DNA of 64,000 nucleotides, taken from Thermobacillus sp. ZCTH02-B1 (lineage in GTDB: Bacteria > Bacillota > Bacilli > Paenibacillales > Paenibacillaceae). Where the stretch lies: positions 434,001 to 498,000 of the forward strand of contig NZ_LZRU01000009.1 in NCBI RefSeq assembly GCF_002159085.1, written 5' to 3'. The position numbers and the translations under genes are program-made. This document shows, one piece after another, positions 55,824-64,000 of this stretch (position 1 is the first letter of the stretch; the number at the start of each line of letters is the position of its first letter). The notes beneath the pieces were generated by a model. That model did no database searches, was not told the origin of the DNA, and saw only the letters and a program-made list of their open reading frames with translations.

Positions 55824-57311
55824 TCAAGCCTTCACGTTGATCGCTCGCCCGTAACCGAGTTCCCGGATGGCGGCCTGTTCGATCAGTTCCGGCTCGAACA
55901 CGCTCATCGCATCGTCGCCGCGCCGGTCTCTGCCGCCTTCATGCCGGGCCTGTCCGCCGCGCTGCCGCTGTTCCTGGAACAGATGGCTCTGCATCGCCGC
56001 GTTGCCCTGGGTCGCCTCAAGCCGGTCGACCTGGATGCCCTGGTTCTGCAGCATGATCCGGAGCTGTGCGAACTGATGCTCAATCAGTTCCCGCGCCGCC
56101 GCGTTCTCCGTCACGAACTGCGCCGTGAGCTGGCCGTTCTGCAGCGTGATGCGGACGGCCACCTCGCCGAGATGCTCCGGCACGAGCAGGATGCGCGCTT
56201 CCGATACGCCTTCGCCGGCGGTCAACCGGATGTGCCTGACCGCCATGCCCGCGACGATCTCATGGAACCGCTCCACGGGAACGGCGGGCGCAGGCTGGCT
56301 AACCGGCGTCTCCGTCCTGGAGGCATGCGTCGCCGCGTTCGCGTTCGCCGTCTGGACGGCCTGTGCAACCGGCACCGGCTCGACCGCATCGGATGCGGCA
56401 TTCTGCACCGCCTCGGCGTCAGCCGCCATCTGCGGCAGCGCACCTTCGGCCGGGAACCGGGTTTGGATGGCGATTTCCGCCTCCTGTGCCGCGGACGCCG
56501 CCCCCGAAGTTCCGGCGGCATTCGTCCGCTGCGCCTCCGACATGAGCGCCGCCACCGACGCCTGCATCGGCTGACGGGCCAGCCGGGCGAGCAGCGCCTC
56601 CGCCGATGGGCGGTTGCCCGTCTCCGAAGTCCGGATCTCGATGACCGGTCCGGACGCTTCGCCGGCTTCCGGGTACTGCGCGGCCGTCTCGTCCGCCGGG
56701 TCGAACGCGTTCTCCAGTCTGGCGATCAGCGATTCGAACATCGCCTGCTCCCGTCCGGTAAGGGGCCGGAACGTGCCTTCCGCGAGGAACGACCGCACGA
56801 AGGCAATCGTCTCGTGCCATCCGCCGCGAACGGCGACGCGCAGCGACACATCCGCCGACTCCTCCGCCGCCGTGTCCGCCGCGGATTGCTGCGGCTCGGC
56901 AACGATTCGGCCGTCATCCGTCACCGGAAGCTCGATGCCGAACAACGCCGTCATGAGCGCCCCCAGTTCCTTCAGCGCGGCCTCGATTGCCTCCCGCCGT
57001 TCATCCGGAATCCGGATATCGCCGCCTTCCAGCAGCGTCAGCAGCGCATCCAGCCTGTCGATCAGCGACACGCCGCTCATGCCGGCCGGAAGATTCGACC
57101 AGCCGCCGTCGGGCATCTTCCGGACGATCGCCGGAGCGGAGTTCGTCTGGCCGTTCTGCCCGCCGGCCGCTTCGCCTACCTTGGCCACCAGGATGCGCCC
57201 GAACGGCCGGTTCGTCTGCACGACCTGCGCCTCCTGGCCCGCGTTTGCCGGCTGCTGCGGCTGCGCGTTCGCCATCGGCGCCGCCACCATCATTGCCAAA
57301 TCCATCGTCAC
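55824..57311 (-). CDS. fliK: Flagellar hook-length control protein FliK
   Basis: Secreted molecular ruler that triggers the FlhB switch. 495 residues: a long Ala/Glu/Gln-rich unstructured N-terminal portion and the conserved C-terminal Flg_hook domain (about 375-465) with ARILLVPEHLGEVAVRITL and the LRIMLQNQGIQVDRLEA block. I chose GTG 57311, 8 bases after AGGAGG; a GTG at 57320 and an ATG at 57305 are in the same frame. Confidence 0.93.
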   Translation of the reverse strand: MTMDLAMMVAAPMANAQPQQPANAGQEAQVVQTNRPFGRILVAKVGEAAGGQNGQTNSAPAIVRKMPDGGWSNLPAGMSGVSLIDRLDALLTLLEGGDIRIPDERREAIEAALKELGALMTALFGIELPVTDDGRIVAEPQQSAADTAAEESADVSLRVAVRGGWHETIAFVRSFLAEGTFRPLTGREQAMFESLIARLENAFDPADETAAQYPEAGEASGPVIEIRTSETGNRPSAEALLARLARQPMQASVAALMSEAQRTNAAGTSGAASAAQEAEIAIQTRFPAEGALPQMAADAEAVQNAASDAVEPVPVAQAVQTANANAATHASRTETPVSQPAPAVPVERFHEIVAGMAVRHIRLTAGEGVSEARILLVPEHLGEVAVRITLQNGQLTAQFVTENAAARELIEHQFAQLRIMLQNQGIQVDRLEATQGNAAMQSHLFQEQRQRGGQARHEGGRDRRGDDAMSVFEPELIEQAAIRELGYGRAINVKA

Positions 57312-57355
57312 CTGTCTCACCTCCTTTCAAGCGCGTTGCCCGCTTCCCGCGCCGG

Positions 57356-58252
57356 TCAGCGCGCGACCAGCCGGTGGACGAGCTGCGCCGTGGCCTGCGA
57401 ATCCCGGCTGTTCATCGCTTCGATGATGTTCGCCCGCGCGGCCGCCGGAATCGAGCCGAGCAGTTCGAGCACCTTCGCCTGGTTCAGGCTGGCCATCTGC
57501 AGCAGAATCTGCGCCGCGCTGTCCGGACTCATCGAGCTGAACGTCAGGATGATCTGGTCGTCGCTCAGGTTGGCCGAATGTTCGGCCCGTTCGGACTCAT
57601 ATTCGTTGATCCGCGCCTGCAGCGCGGCGATCTGCCGGTCCTTCGCCGTGACCGTATCCTTCAGGCGGATCGTCGCTTCCGCCGCCACGCCCGGCGTCAT
57701 CTTCTCCATGATGGAGACGCGGATCTCCGGACGCATCGCGTCCATGATCAGCACCATTTCTTCGATCGTCATGCTCTCGAGGATCGGCGCCGCCTTGCTC
57801 GGCGATATCTGACCGAACATCTGGGCCAGTTCGCTGATGCGCGCCTGGTATTCCTCGTCGGTGAGCTGCCGCTCTTCGTTCTGCCGCGTCAGCTCTTCAA
57901 CCCGGGCCTCAAGCTGCGCCACCTTCGCTTCCAGCTCGGCCCGGATGCCGGCAAGCTCGGCGAGCTCGGTTTCCTTCGCCGCAAGCTGCGACTCCAGCTC
58001 CGCGATCTTCTCGCCCATGTTCCTTTCGCGGATCGCCTTCTCGTCGAACGGCTTGCCGCCCGCCGGGGGATCGGGGACGATCCTTTCCAGCAGCGGAATC
58101 CGGTTCGCCGTCTCGAGCATCCGGCTGCGCACATCCGGACTGAACAGCGTGAGGAGCACCCCGACCAGCACGAGCGTGAACAGGATCGGCGTCAGGAAGA
58201 ACATGAACCGCTCCAGTCCGCTGTAGCTTTTTTCCGCCTCCACTTCCGTCAA
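57356..58252 (-). CDS. motE: MotE/YlxF-like protein with duplicated MgtE-N-type domain
   Basis: 298 residues: one membrane helix (about 16-38), a coiled coil (75-125), then two successive helical MgtE-N-like units (about 130-195, QISPSKAAPILESMTIEE; about 230-292, MSPDSAAQILLQMASLNQ). Bacillus YlxF is shorter (about 200 residues) with one such unit. MotE in some bacteria is a stator or motor chaperone; here the role is inferred. Start TTG 58252, 8 bases after AGGAGG. Confidence 0.85.
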   Translation of the reverse strand: MTEVEAEKSYSGLERFMFFLTPILFTLVLVGVLLTLFSPDVRSRMLETANRIPLLERIVPDPPAGGKPFDEKAIRERNMGEKIAELESQLAAKETELAELAGIRAELEAKVAQLEARVEELTRQNEERQLTDEEYQARISELAQMFGQISPSKAAPILESMTIEEMVLIMDAMRPEIRVSIMEKMTPGVAAEATIRLKDTVTAKDRQIAALQARINEYESERAEHSANLSDDQIILTFSSMSPDSAAQILLQMASLNQAKVLELLGSIPAAARANIIEAMNSRDSQATAQLVHRLVAR

Positions 58253-58282
58253 GCCTGACTCCTCCTTCCTGCCGGCCCGCCG

Positions 58283-58729
58283 TCAATTCGCCGTGATGAC
58301 GAACCGGACGGATGCGATTTCATCCAGTTCGTTCTGCTCGGACCGCTGCTGCATCAGCATGAAGTGCCTGAAATCCCGTTCCCTCGCCTTGAGCCACACC
58401 TTCTCGTCGATCATCCGGTCGGCGAGGTGTTCCCGGCGCCGCTCCTTCTCTTCCCGGGCGAGCCGGACGTTCTCCTGCTGCCTGCGGATCGCTGCATCCA
58501 AATACTCGATGTACGACTGCATCATCTGAATTTCGGCCAGGCTGGCGCCGCTTGCGGCCTCCGTCTGCATCCGGCCGAGCCACGCCGCCCGCTCTTCCTC
58601 CAGCCGCTCGAGCGTCCGCTCCTCCTGCTCCAGCTTGCCGACGGCCGCCGCGAGCAGCCATTCGGCCTGCGTCTTCTCGCTGGATTTCAGGTCGACGATC
58701 TTCTGGTACGGATACCGGTACTTCGCCAT
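58283..58729 (-). CDS. fliJ: Flagellar export chaperone FliJ
   Basis: 148-residue, nearly all-helical coiled-coil protein that links the FliI ATPase ring to the export gate. N-terminus YRYPYQKIVDLKSSEKTQAE. ATG 58729; it lies 10 bases after the fliI stop. Confidence 0.9.
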   Translation of the reverse strand: MAKYRYPYQKIVDLKSSEKTQAEWLLAAAVGKLEQEERTLERLEEERAAWLGRMQTEAASGASLAEIQMMQSYIEYLDAAIRRQQENVRLAREEKERRREHLADRMIDEKVWLKARERDFRHFMLMQQRSEQNELDEIASVRFVITAN

Positions 58730-58739
58730 CTCCGAGCGC

Positions 58740-60065
58740 TTAACCTCCCAGGAACTCGCGGATCAGCCGCTCCTGCGACTCCTCGAAACGGACCTTCTCT
58801 TCCGTCCGCTGCATCGAATAGCTGCGGATGCGGTCGTAGTATTCGATCGCGCGGTCGATTTCCGGATTGGATCCGCGCTGATACGCCCCGATATTGATCA
58901 GGTCCTCCGAATCTCTATAGATGGAGAGCAGCCGTTTGAACTCGTTGGCTGCTTCGAGCTGCTTCGGCGGCACGATGTCGTTCATGACGCGGCTGACGGA
59001 CGCCAGCACGTCGATCGCCGGATAATGCCCCTTGTTGGCGAGGCTGCGGCTGAGCACGATGTGCCCGTCGAGAATGCCGCGGACGGCGTCGGCGATCGGT
59101 TCGTTCATGTCGTCCCCGTCCACGAGCACGGTGTAGAACGCCGTGATCGAGCCGCTTTTGCCGGTGCCGGACCGCTCCAGCAGCTTCGGCAGCATCGCGA
59201 ACACCGACGGCGTATAGCCGCGCGTCGCGGGCGGTTCGCCGATCGCAAGGCCGACTTCGCGCTGCGCCATCGCGAACCGCGTCACCGAATCCATCATGAG
59301 CATCACATCGAGCCCGCGGTCGCGGAAATATTCGGCGATCGTCGTGGCGATCAGCGCGCCCTTGATCCGGATGAGGGCGGGCTGGTCGCTCGTCGCGACG
59401 ACGACGACGGAGCGCGCGAGCCCTTCCGGCCCGAGATCCCGCTCGATGAATTCGAGCACTTCGCGCCCCCGCTCGCCGATGAGCGCGATCACGTTCACGT
59501 CCGCGGACGTGTTCCGGGCGATCATGCCGAGGAGGGTGCTCTTGCCGACGCCCGATCCCGCGAAAATGCCGATCCGCTGCCCGCGTCCCACGGTGAGCAG
59601 CCCGTCGATCGCGCGCACGCCGATGCCGAGCGGCTCGGTCACCCGCGGGCGCGACAGCGGGTTCGGCGGGACGTTGTGCGTCGAATAGTGCGGCATGCGC
59701 GACGGCAGCCGGGATCCGTCCAGCGGCTGCCCGAGGCCGTCGAGCACCTTGCCGAGCAGCTCGCTGCCAACCTGGACCGTGAGCGGCTTGCCGGTGCTGA
59801 CCACGTCGCAGCCCGGCGCGACAGCGTGCAGCTCGCCGAGCGGCATCAGCAGCACCCGGTTGTTGCGGAAGCCGACGACCTCCGCCCGGATCGGCTTGCC
59901 CGACTTGGCGGGATAGATGAGGCAGACGTCGCCGACCCTCGCATCCGGGCCTTCGGATTCGACGGTCAGGCCGATGACCTGCGTCACCTTACCGTTCATC
60001 CGGATCGGATCGACGGACCGGAGCGCCTCCAGGTAGGGTGCGGTGTCAAGCCGATAAGCCCTCAT
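58740..60065 (-). CDS. fliI: Flagellum-specific ATP synthase FliI
   Basis: Hexameric export ATPase homologous to F1-beta. 441 residues: Walker A GIFAGSGVGKSTLL (about 164-177), IGERGREVLEF, Walker B MLMMDSVTRFAMAQRE and the GEPPATRGYTPSVF loop. ATG 60065, 8 bases after GGAGG and 20 bases inside the fliH end. Confidence 0.98.
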   Translation of the reverse strand: MRAYRLDTAPYLEALRSVDPIRMNGKVTQVIGLTVESEGPDARVGDVCLIYPAKSGKPIRAEVVGFRNNRVLLMPLGELHAVAPGCDVVSTGKPLTVQVGSELLGKVLDGLGQPLDGSRLPSRMPHYSTHNVPPNPLSRPRVTEPLGIGVRAIDGLLTVGRGQRIGIFAGSGVGKSTLLGMIARNTSADVNVIALIGERGREVLEFIERDLGPEGLARSVVVVATSDQPALIRIKGALIATTIAEYFRDRGLDVMLMMDSVTRFAMAQREVGLAIGEPPATRGYTPSVFAMLPKLLERSGTGKSGSITAFYTVLVDGDDMNEPIADAVRGILDGHIVLSRSLANKGHYPAIDVLASVSRVMNDIVPPKQLEAANEFKRLLSIYRDSEDLINIGAYQRGSNPEIDRAIEYYDRIRSYSMQRTEEKVRFEESQERLIREFLGG

Positions 60066-60882
60066 CCGTCTGCCTCCGCTCCCCGGCCTCCGCCGCGGCC
60101 TGCAGCAGCGCCTTCTTGATCTCTTCGAGCTGGGTATCGATGCGCGCATCGATGCTGCCGAAGGACGTGCGGATGACGCAGCCGCGGTCCGTCACGGTCG
60201 GATCCGGAACGATTTGCAGCTCGGCCTGGGAATCGACGGCCATCTCGAGCTCGTCGCGTGCCGCCAGCACAAACGCGAGCTGGTCCGGCGCCACGCACAG
60301 CGTGATGATGCCCTGTTCCCGGCGCCGCGCGAGCGCCTTGCGGATCAGATCGATCACCCATTCGGGATTCCGCTCCAGCACGCGGTCGACAATCTTGCCG
60401 GCGATGGCGACGCTGAGCTCGACGAGGAACGGTTCCGCCTCCTGGATGATGCTTTCCTTCATCCGGTAGGCTTCTTCGATCAGCGCCTTCGCCTCCCCGA
60501 GCCTGCCTTCCCATTCCCGGCGGACCGCTTCCTCGGCCTCGGCCCGGCCTTCCGCGTACCCCTGTTCGTAGCCGGCCCGGCGGGCGGATTCCGTGATCTC
60601 GAGATCCTGCGCACGGCGTTCTTCCCACCAGCGCGCGATCTCCTGCTCGGCTTCGCGCTTCAGCCGTTCGGCGTGCTCGGCCGCCTGGCGCACGCGCTCC
60701 TCGGCTTCGGCTTCGGCGTCGCGCAGAATCTGTTCCCTGAGCGCCGCCGTCCGTTCGTCCGGTTCGCCCGGACCGGCGTCCTCCGGCCGCCTTCCGGAGG
60801 CCGGCTGGTGCTTCCGGACGATCTCGAGCCGCTTCAGATCATCGAGCGAGACGACGAAGGAGGACTTGATCAGGTTAGACAA
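60046..60882 (-). CDS. fliH: Flagellar assembly protein FliH
   Basis: Stator-like regulator of FliI. 278 residues: charged coiled coil (50-125) and C-terminal domain like the V/F-ATPase E subunit (IAGKIVDRVLERNPEWVIDL; DRGCVIRTSFGSIDARIDTQ). The start is probably TTG 60882 (MSNLIKSSFVVS), with GGAGG 11 bases upstream inside fliG; overlap 8 bases. An in-frame GTG at 60894 is the alternative. Confidence 0.92.
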   Translation of the reverse strand: MSNLIKSSFVVSLDDLKRLEIVRKHQPASGRRPEDAGPGEPDERTAALREQILRDAEAEAEERVRQAAEHAERLKREAEQEIARWWEERRAQDLEITESARRAGYEQGYAEGRAEAEEAVRREWEGRLGEAKALIEEAYRMKESIIQEAEPFLVELSVAIAGKIVDRVLERNPEWVIDLIRKALARRREQGIITLCVAPDQLAFVLAARDELEMAVDSQAELQIVPDPTVTDRGCVIRTSFGSIDARIDTQLEEIKKALLQAAAEAGERRQTDEGLSA

Positions 60883-61894
60883 TGATGTCGTCACCTCCGC
60901 CGCGCGCAATGATGATCTCGCCGGCTTCCTCGAGCCTGCGGATCGTCGCTACGATGCGCGTCTGCGCCTCTTCGACGTCACGCAGCCGGACGGGACCCAT
61001 GTATTCCATTTCTTCCTTGAACTGTTCGGCCATGCGCTTCGACATGTTGCGGAAGATGACCTCGCGCACTTCCTCGCTGGCGACCTTGAGCGCAAGCATG
61101 AGGTCCGTGTTCTCGATGTCGCGGATGATGCGCTGGATCGAGCGGTTGTCGAGGTTGACGATGTCCTCGAACACGAACATCCGCTTCTTGATTTCTTCCG
61201 CCAGCTCCGGATCCTGGATTTCGAGCGAGTCGAGGATCGTCCGCTCGGTGCTGCGGTCGACGCCGTTCAGGATCTGGACGATCGCCTCGATGCCGCCCGC
61301 CGACGTGTAGTCCTGGGTGACGGTCGAGGACAGTTTCTGCTCGAGAATCCGTTCGATCTGCGAGATCACTTCCGGAGACGTACTGTCCATCAGCGCGATC
61401 CGCCGCGCCACATCCGCCTGCTTGTCCTGGGGCAGGGACGACAGGATCGCAGCGGCCTGCTCCGGCTGCAGATAGGACAGGACGAGGGCGATCGTCTGCG
61501 AATTTTCGTTCTGGATGAAGTTGAGAATCTGCGCCGGATCGGCTTTTCGCGCGAAGTCGAACGGCCGGACCTGGAGCGTTGCGGTCAGCCGGTTGATGAC
61601 TTCCATCGCCTTGTGCTCGCCGAGCGCTTTCTCCAGAATCGTCTTCGCGTATTGGATGCCGCCTTGGGATATGTATTCCTGCGCCATGCAGATTTGGTGA
61701 AACTCGGTCAGGATCGCCTGTTTCTCTTCCGGATCGACCTTGCGGACGTTCGCGATCTCCAGCGTCAGCTGCTCGATCTCTTCGTCGCGCAGATGCTTGA
61801 AGATGTGTGCCGAAACCTCCGGACCGAGCGTGATCAGCAGGATGGCCGCCTTCTGCCTGCCCGTCAATTGCTGCTGTGCCGCTGCCCTAGCCAT
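60875..61894 (-). CDS. fliG: Flagellar motor switch protein FliG
   Basis: C-ring rotor protein that meets the stator. 339 residues: N domain (LTGRQKAAILLITLGPEV), middle ARM domain (LSYLQPEQAAAILSSLP) and C-terminal torque helix with charged residues (KRMFVFEDIVNLDNRSIQRI). ATG 61894, 10 bases after the fliF stop. Confidence 0.98.
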   Translation of the reverse strand: MARAAAQQQLTGRQKAAILLITLGPEVSAHIFKHLRDEEIEQLTLEIANVRKVDPEEKQAILTEFHQICMAQEYISQGGIQYAKTILEKALGEHKAMEVINRLTATLQVRPFDFARKADPAQILNFIQNENSQTIALVLSYLQPEQAAAILSSLPQDKQADVARRIALMDSTSPEVISQIERILEQKLSSTVTQDYTSAGGIEAIVQILNGVDRSTERTILDSLEIQDPELAEEIKKRMFVFEDIVNLDNRSIQRIIRDIENTDLMLALKVASEEVREVIFRNMSKRMAEQFKEEMEYMGPVRLRDVEEAQTRIVATIRRLEEAGEIIIARGGGDDIIV

Positions 61895-61904
61895 CGTTAC
61901 ACCC

Positions 61905-63479
61905 CTATTCTTCCACTAGCCAAGTACGGAGCAGATTGACGAAGTCGTCCGGTTTGCGCTTCGCGAAATGTTCGATCTGTCTGCGCATTTGCGACTCGTT
62001 CGTGACCTGGTCGAGATCGATCGTCGGCAGTTCCACCTTCTGCTGTTCGGCCGCAAGCGCCGCCGCCTCTTCCTCGGCCCGGATCCGCTCCAGCCTCCGC
62101 TTGCGCAGATACCAGAACAGGACGGCCGCCGCCGCAAGGACGAGCGCGCCCACGATCGCGAGAATCGCCGCAAGCGGCAGACCGGCGGAAGGCTCCGCGG
62201 TGTCCTGGACGAAGGGTTGCGTGATGAGGGACACCTTGGCGGCGATCGCCTCATCCGTCAGCTCCATTCCGGATTGCGCGAGCTGCGTCCGCACGAGCCG
62301 CGTGAGGTAATCCGTCACGAAGGCGCGGTTCTCCTCGGAGAGCACGCCTTCCTGGATGCCGACGCCGATCGACAGGTCCTTCACGACGAACGGAGCGGAC
62401 ACGATCTGGTTCTGGATGCGGCTGACCTCGTAATTCGAAATGCGGGTGGTCTCCTCCGAACTGGTCGTGCTGGTTCCGTCCACCGCGTCGTAGCCGGGGA
62501 TGTCGGTTTCGCCGGTTCCGGCCACGCCGCCGGGCCCTGTCTTGCCCGTCGACGTGCTGGAGCGGACCTCTTCGCTGATCACGACGCCGGTCGAGCTGCC
62601 CGGCTGCGGCTGCACCAGATTTTCCACCGAAGTCTTCTGGTCGAAGTTCAGCGTGCTGTTCACGCTGATCGCGAGGTTGTGCATGCCGAGCATCTGGCCG
62701 AGGAACTGCTGGATCTCGCGCTTGAGCTCCGATTCGTACTGCCGCTTGATCCTGAATTGCGCCTCCGCCACGGACGAAGGGAACGTCGTGCCTCCGCCCG
62801 CCTTCTCGGAAGCGACCAGCTCGCCCTGCGGGCTGGAGATCGTGATGTTCTCGATGCTCAGATTCGGCACCGCCGTCTTGACCAGGTTGTAATAGGCGTC
62901 AATCTGTTCCTGCGTAGGTCTGAAGCCCCGCTTGAACTCGATCGTGATCGAAGCCGACGCCTGGTCGCGCCCATCGTTCAGAAAGACGGAATCCTCCGGC
63001 AGGTTGATGAGCACGTTGGCGCGCTGGACGCCTTCCATCGAGTTCAGCAGCCGCGCCACTTCGCCGTTCAGGGCGTCGCGGTAACGGACCATGAACTCAT
63101 TGTCCGTCATGCCGAACCGGGATCCGGAGTCCCTGAACTGCTCGAATCCGATCGTACCGTTGCGGACGATTCCCATGGAACCGATCTCCACTTTCACCCG
63201 GGAAGCGACCGCGGCGGGCACCGAGATGCTCGTGCCGTCATTGCCCAGCCGGTACGGAATGCCTTCTTCGTTCAGGTAATCCATGACGGCTGCCGCATCC
63301 GTGGCGTCCAGATTCTGGAATGCCAGCTCGTATTCGGTTCTGGATAACCAGTACGTCAACATGATGATCAGCAGGATGAGGCCGCCCGCCGTCGCGGCAA
63401 GGTAGATGCGCTGCTTCTTGCCGAATTGCCGCCAATATTGCGCGATCCGTTCGCGATATTGGGCAAGTTTTTCGTTCAC
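61905..63479 (-). CDS. fliF: Flagellar MS-ring protein FliF
   Basis: 524 residues: membrane helix 1 (about 26-44), periplasmic-type ring-building motifs (residues 50-220), a Ser/Thr/Gly-rich loop (about 290-345), membrane helix 2 (about 435-460, LAAILAIVGALVLAAAAVLF) and the C-terminal FliG-binding tail (HFAKRKPDDFVNLLRTWL). Start GTG 63479 behind GAGGTG. Confidence 0.97.
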   Translation of the reverse strand: MNEKLAQYRERIAQYWRQFGKKQRIYLAATAGGLILLIIMLTYWLSRTEYELAFQNLDATDAAAVMDYLNEEGIPYRLGNDGTSISVPAAVASRVKVEIGSMGIVRNGTIGFEQFRDSGSRFGMTDNEFMVRYRDALNGEVARLLNSMEGVQRANVLINLPEDSVFLNDGRDQASASITIEFKRGFRPTQEQIDAYYNLVKTAVPNLSIENITISSPQGELVASEKAGGGTTFPSSVAEAQFRIKRQYESELKREIQQFLGQMLGMHNLAISVNSTLNFDQKTSVENLVQPQPGSSTGVVISEEVRSSTSTGKTGPGGVAGTGETDIPGYDAVDGTSTTSSEETTRISNYEVSRIQNQIVSAPFVVKDLSIGVGIQEGVLSEENRAFVTDYLTRLVRTQLAQSGMELTDEAIAAKVSLITQPFVQDTAEPSAGLPLAAILAIVGALVLAAAAVLFWYLRKRRLERIRAEEEAAALAAEQQKVELPTIDLDQVTNESQMRRQIEHFAKRKPDDFVNLLRTWLVEE

Positions 63480-63522
63480 GTTTTCACCTCACCCGGTAAC
63501 CGTGCTATGACTGGTGGTGCGA

Positions 63523-63819
63523 TCAGACCTGCATCCGCATGATCTCCTGATACGCTTCGATCACCTTGTTGCGGATTTGGGCGGTGAGCTGAAGGCTCAG
63601 TTTGGCCTGTTCGGAAACGATCATGAGCTCCGACACGTCCACGTTGCCGAGGATGAACTGCTCGGTCGTGCGTGCGACGGCTTCCTCCTGCCTCGCCACG
63701 CTGTCAAGCGCCCGTTTCAGGTAGTCGCCGAATTGCTCCATCGATTCGGCGGGCGTCGGACGGTTGTCTCCCCCCGCCGCGCCAAGCGTCGATCCGACGC
63801 CGGTCAATCCTTGGATCAT
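63523..63819 (-). CDS. fliE: MS-ring/rod adapter FliE
   Basis: 98 residues; C-terminal two thirds show the family pattern (FGDYLKRALDSVARQEEA, LTAQIRNKVIEAYQEIMRMQV cut here to RNKVIEAYQEIMRMQV). ATG 63819 with GGAGGG upstream. Confidence 0.96.
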   Translation of the reverse strand: MIQGLTGVGSTLGAAGGDNRPTPAESMEQFGDYLKRALDSVARQEEAVARTTEQFILGNVDVSELMIVSEQAKLSLQLTAQIRNKVIEAYQEIMRMQV

Positions 63820-63843
63820 CCGCGATCGGCCCTCCGTTTCTCA

Positions 63844-64000
63844 TCAGGATTGTCTTCCGATTTCAAGCGCTTTGGTGAACATGGCCTTCGAAGCGTTGAG
63901 CGCCGTCACGTTGGCTTCGTAGGAACGGGTGGCGGATAGCATGTCCACCATTTCCTTCAGAATGTCGACGTTCGGCAACCGCACGTATCCGTTCTCGTCG
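63844..64000 (-). CDS. flgC: Flagellar rod protein FlgC (C-terminal fragment)
   Basis: The last 51 codons of flgC are present; the rest lies beyond the window. The peptide shows the FlgC C-terminus: [38 protein letters not shown]. It lies just upstream of fliE, as in the standard flgB-flgC-fliE order. Confidence 0.93.
   Translation of the reverse strand, partial: DENGYVRLPNVDILKEMVDMLSATRSYEANVTALNASKAMFTKALEIGRQS

Overview
This window reads as chromosome from a high-G+C, spore-forming, flagellated Firmicute. The best fit is Paenibacillaceae (Paenibacillus/Cohnella/Thermobacillus-like). The evidence is the Bacillus-type gene order (rnj-dapA-dapG-dpaB-dpaA ... pnp-rpsO-ribF-truB ... infB-nusA-rimP-polC ... 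rpsB-tsf ... sigD-fla/che), spore dipicolinate genes, G+C-rich codon use, and frequent TTG and GTG starts behind strong Shine-Dalgarno sites. Every gene I can support lies on the minus strand, so the biological reading order runs from 64000 down to 1. I see no rRNA, tRNA, CRISPR array, insertion sequence, prophage or attachment site. The long plus-strand open frames are G+C-driven antisense shadows.

64000-36400: the fla/che operon. It runs flgC (cut by the window edge), fliE, fliF, fliG, fliH, fliI, fliJ, a MotE/YlxF-like gene, fliK, flgD, a small flagellar-operon protein, hook gene flgE, swrD (flbD), fliL, fliM, fliY, cheY, fliO/fliZ, fliP, fliQ, fliR, flhB, flhA, flhF, flhG, cheB, cheA, cheW, cheC, cheD, an unknown membrane protein and sigD. 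It builds the basal body, the C-ring switch, the rod/hook and the type III export gate, then the chemotaxis core, and ends with the flagellar sigma factor. Most junctions overlap by 1 to 20 bases, which suggests translational coupling.

36400-33400: a tail after sigD with a FapA/DUF342 protein and three small proteins (a proline/glutamine-rich peptide, a DUF6115 membrane coiled-coil protein that may be the SwrB counterpart, and a membrane-anchored YceG-like domain protein).

33400-20000: rpsB and tsf with their own promoter and terminator, then pyrH, frr, uppS, cdsA, dxr, rseP, proS and polC. These cover translation, UMP kinase, isoprenoid and phospholipid synthesis, intramembrane proteolysis and the replicative polymerase. 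The ProRS is of the short archaeal/eukaryal-like type.

20000-7700: rimP-nusA-rnpM-ylxQ-infB-rbfA-nrnA-truB-ribF behind a strong sigma-A promoter, with an intrinsic terminator in the leader that looks like a NusA autoregulation site. Next come rpsO and pnp, separated by a large terminator hairpin, then the YlxY polysaccharide-deacetylase-like protein behind a candidate sigma-E promoter.

7700-1: an M16 peptidase, dUTPase, the dpaA-dpaB dipicolinate synthase pair behind a candidate sigma-K promoter, aspartokinase dapG and dapA (lysine/DAP/dipicolinate branch), a strong terminator, and an RNase J gene with its own promoter running off the window.
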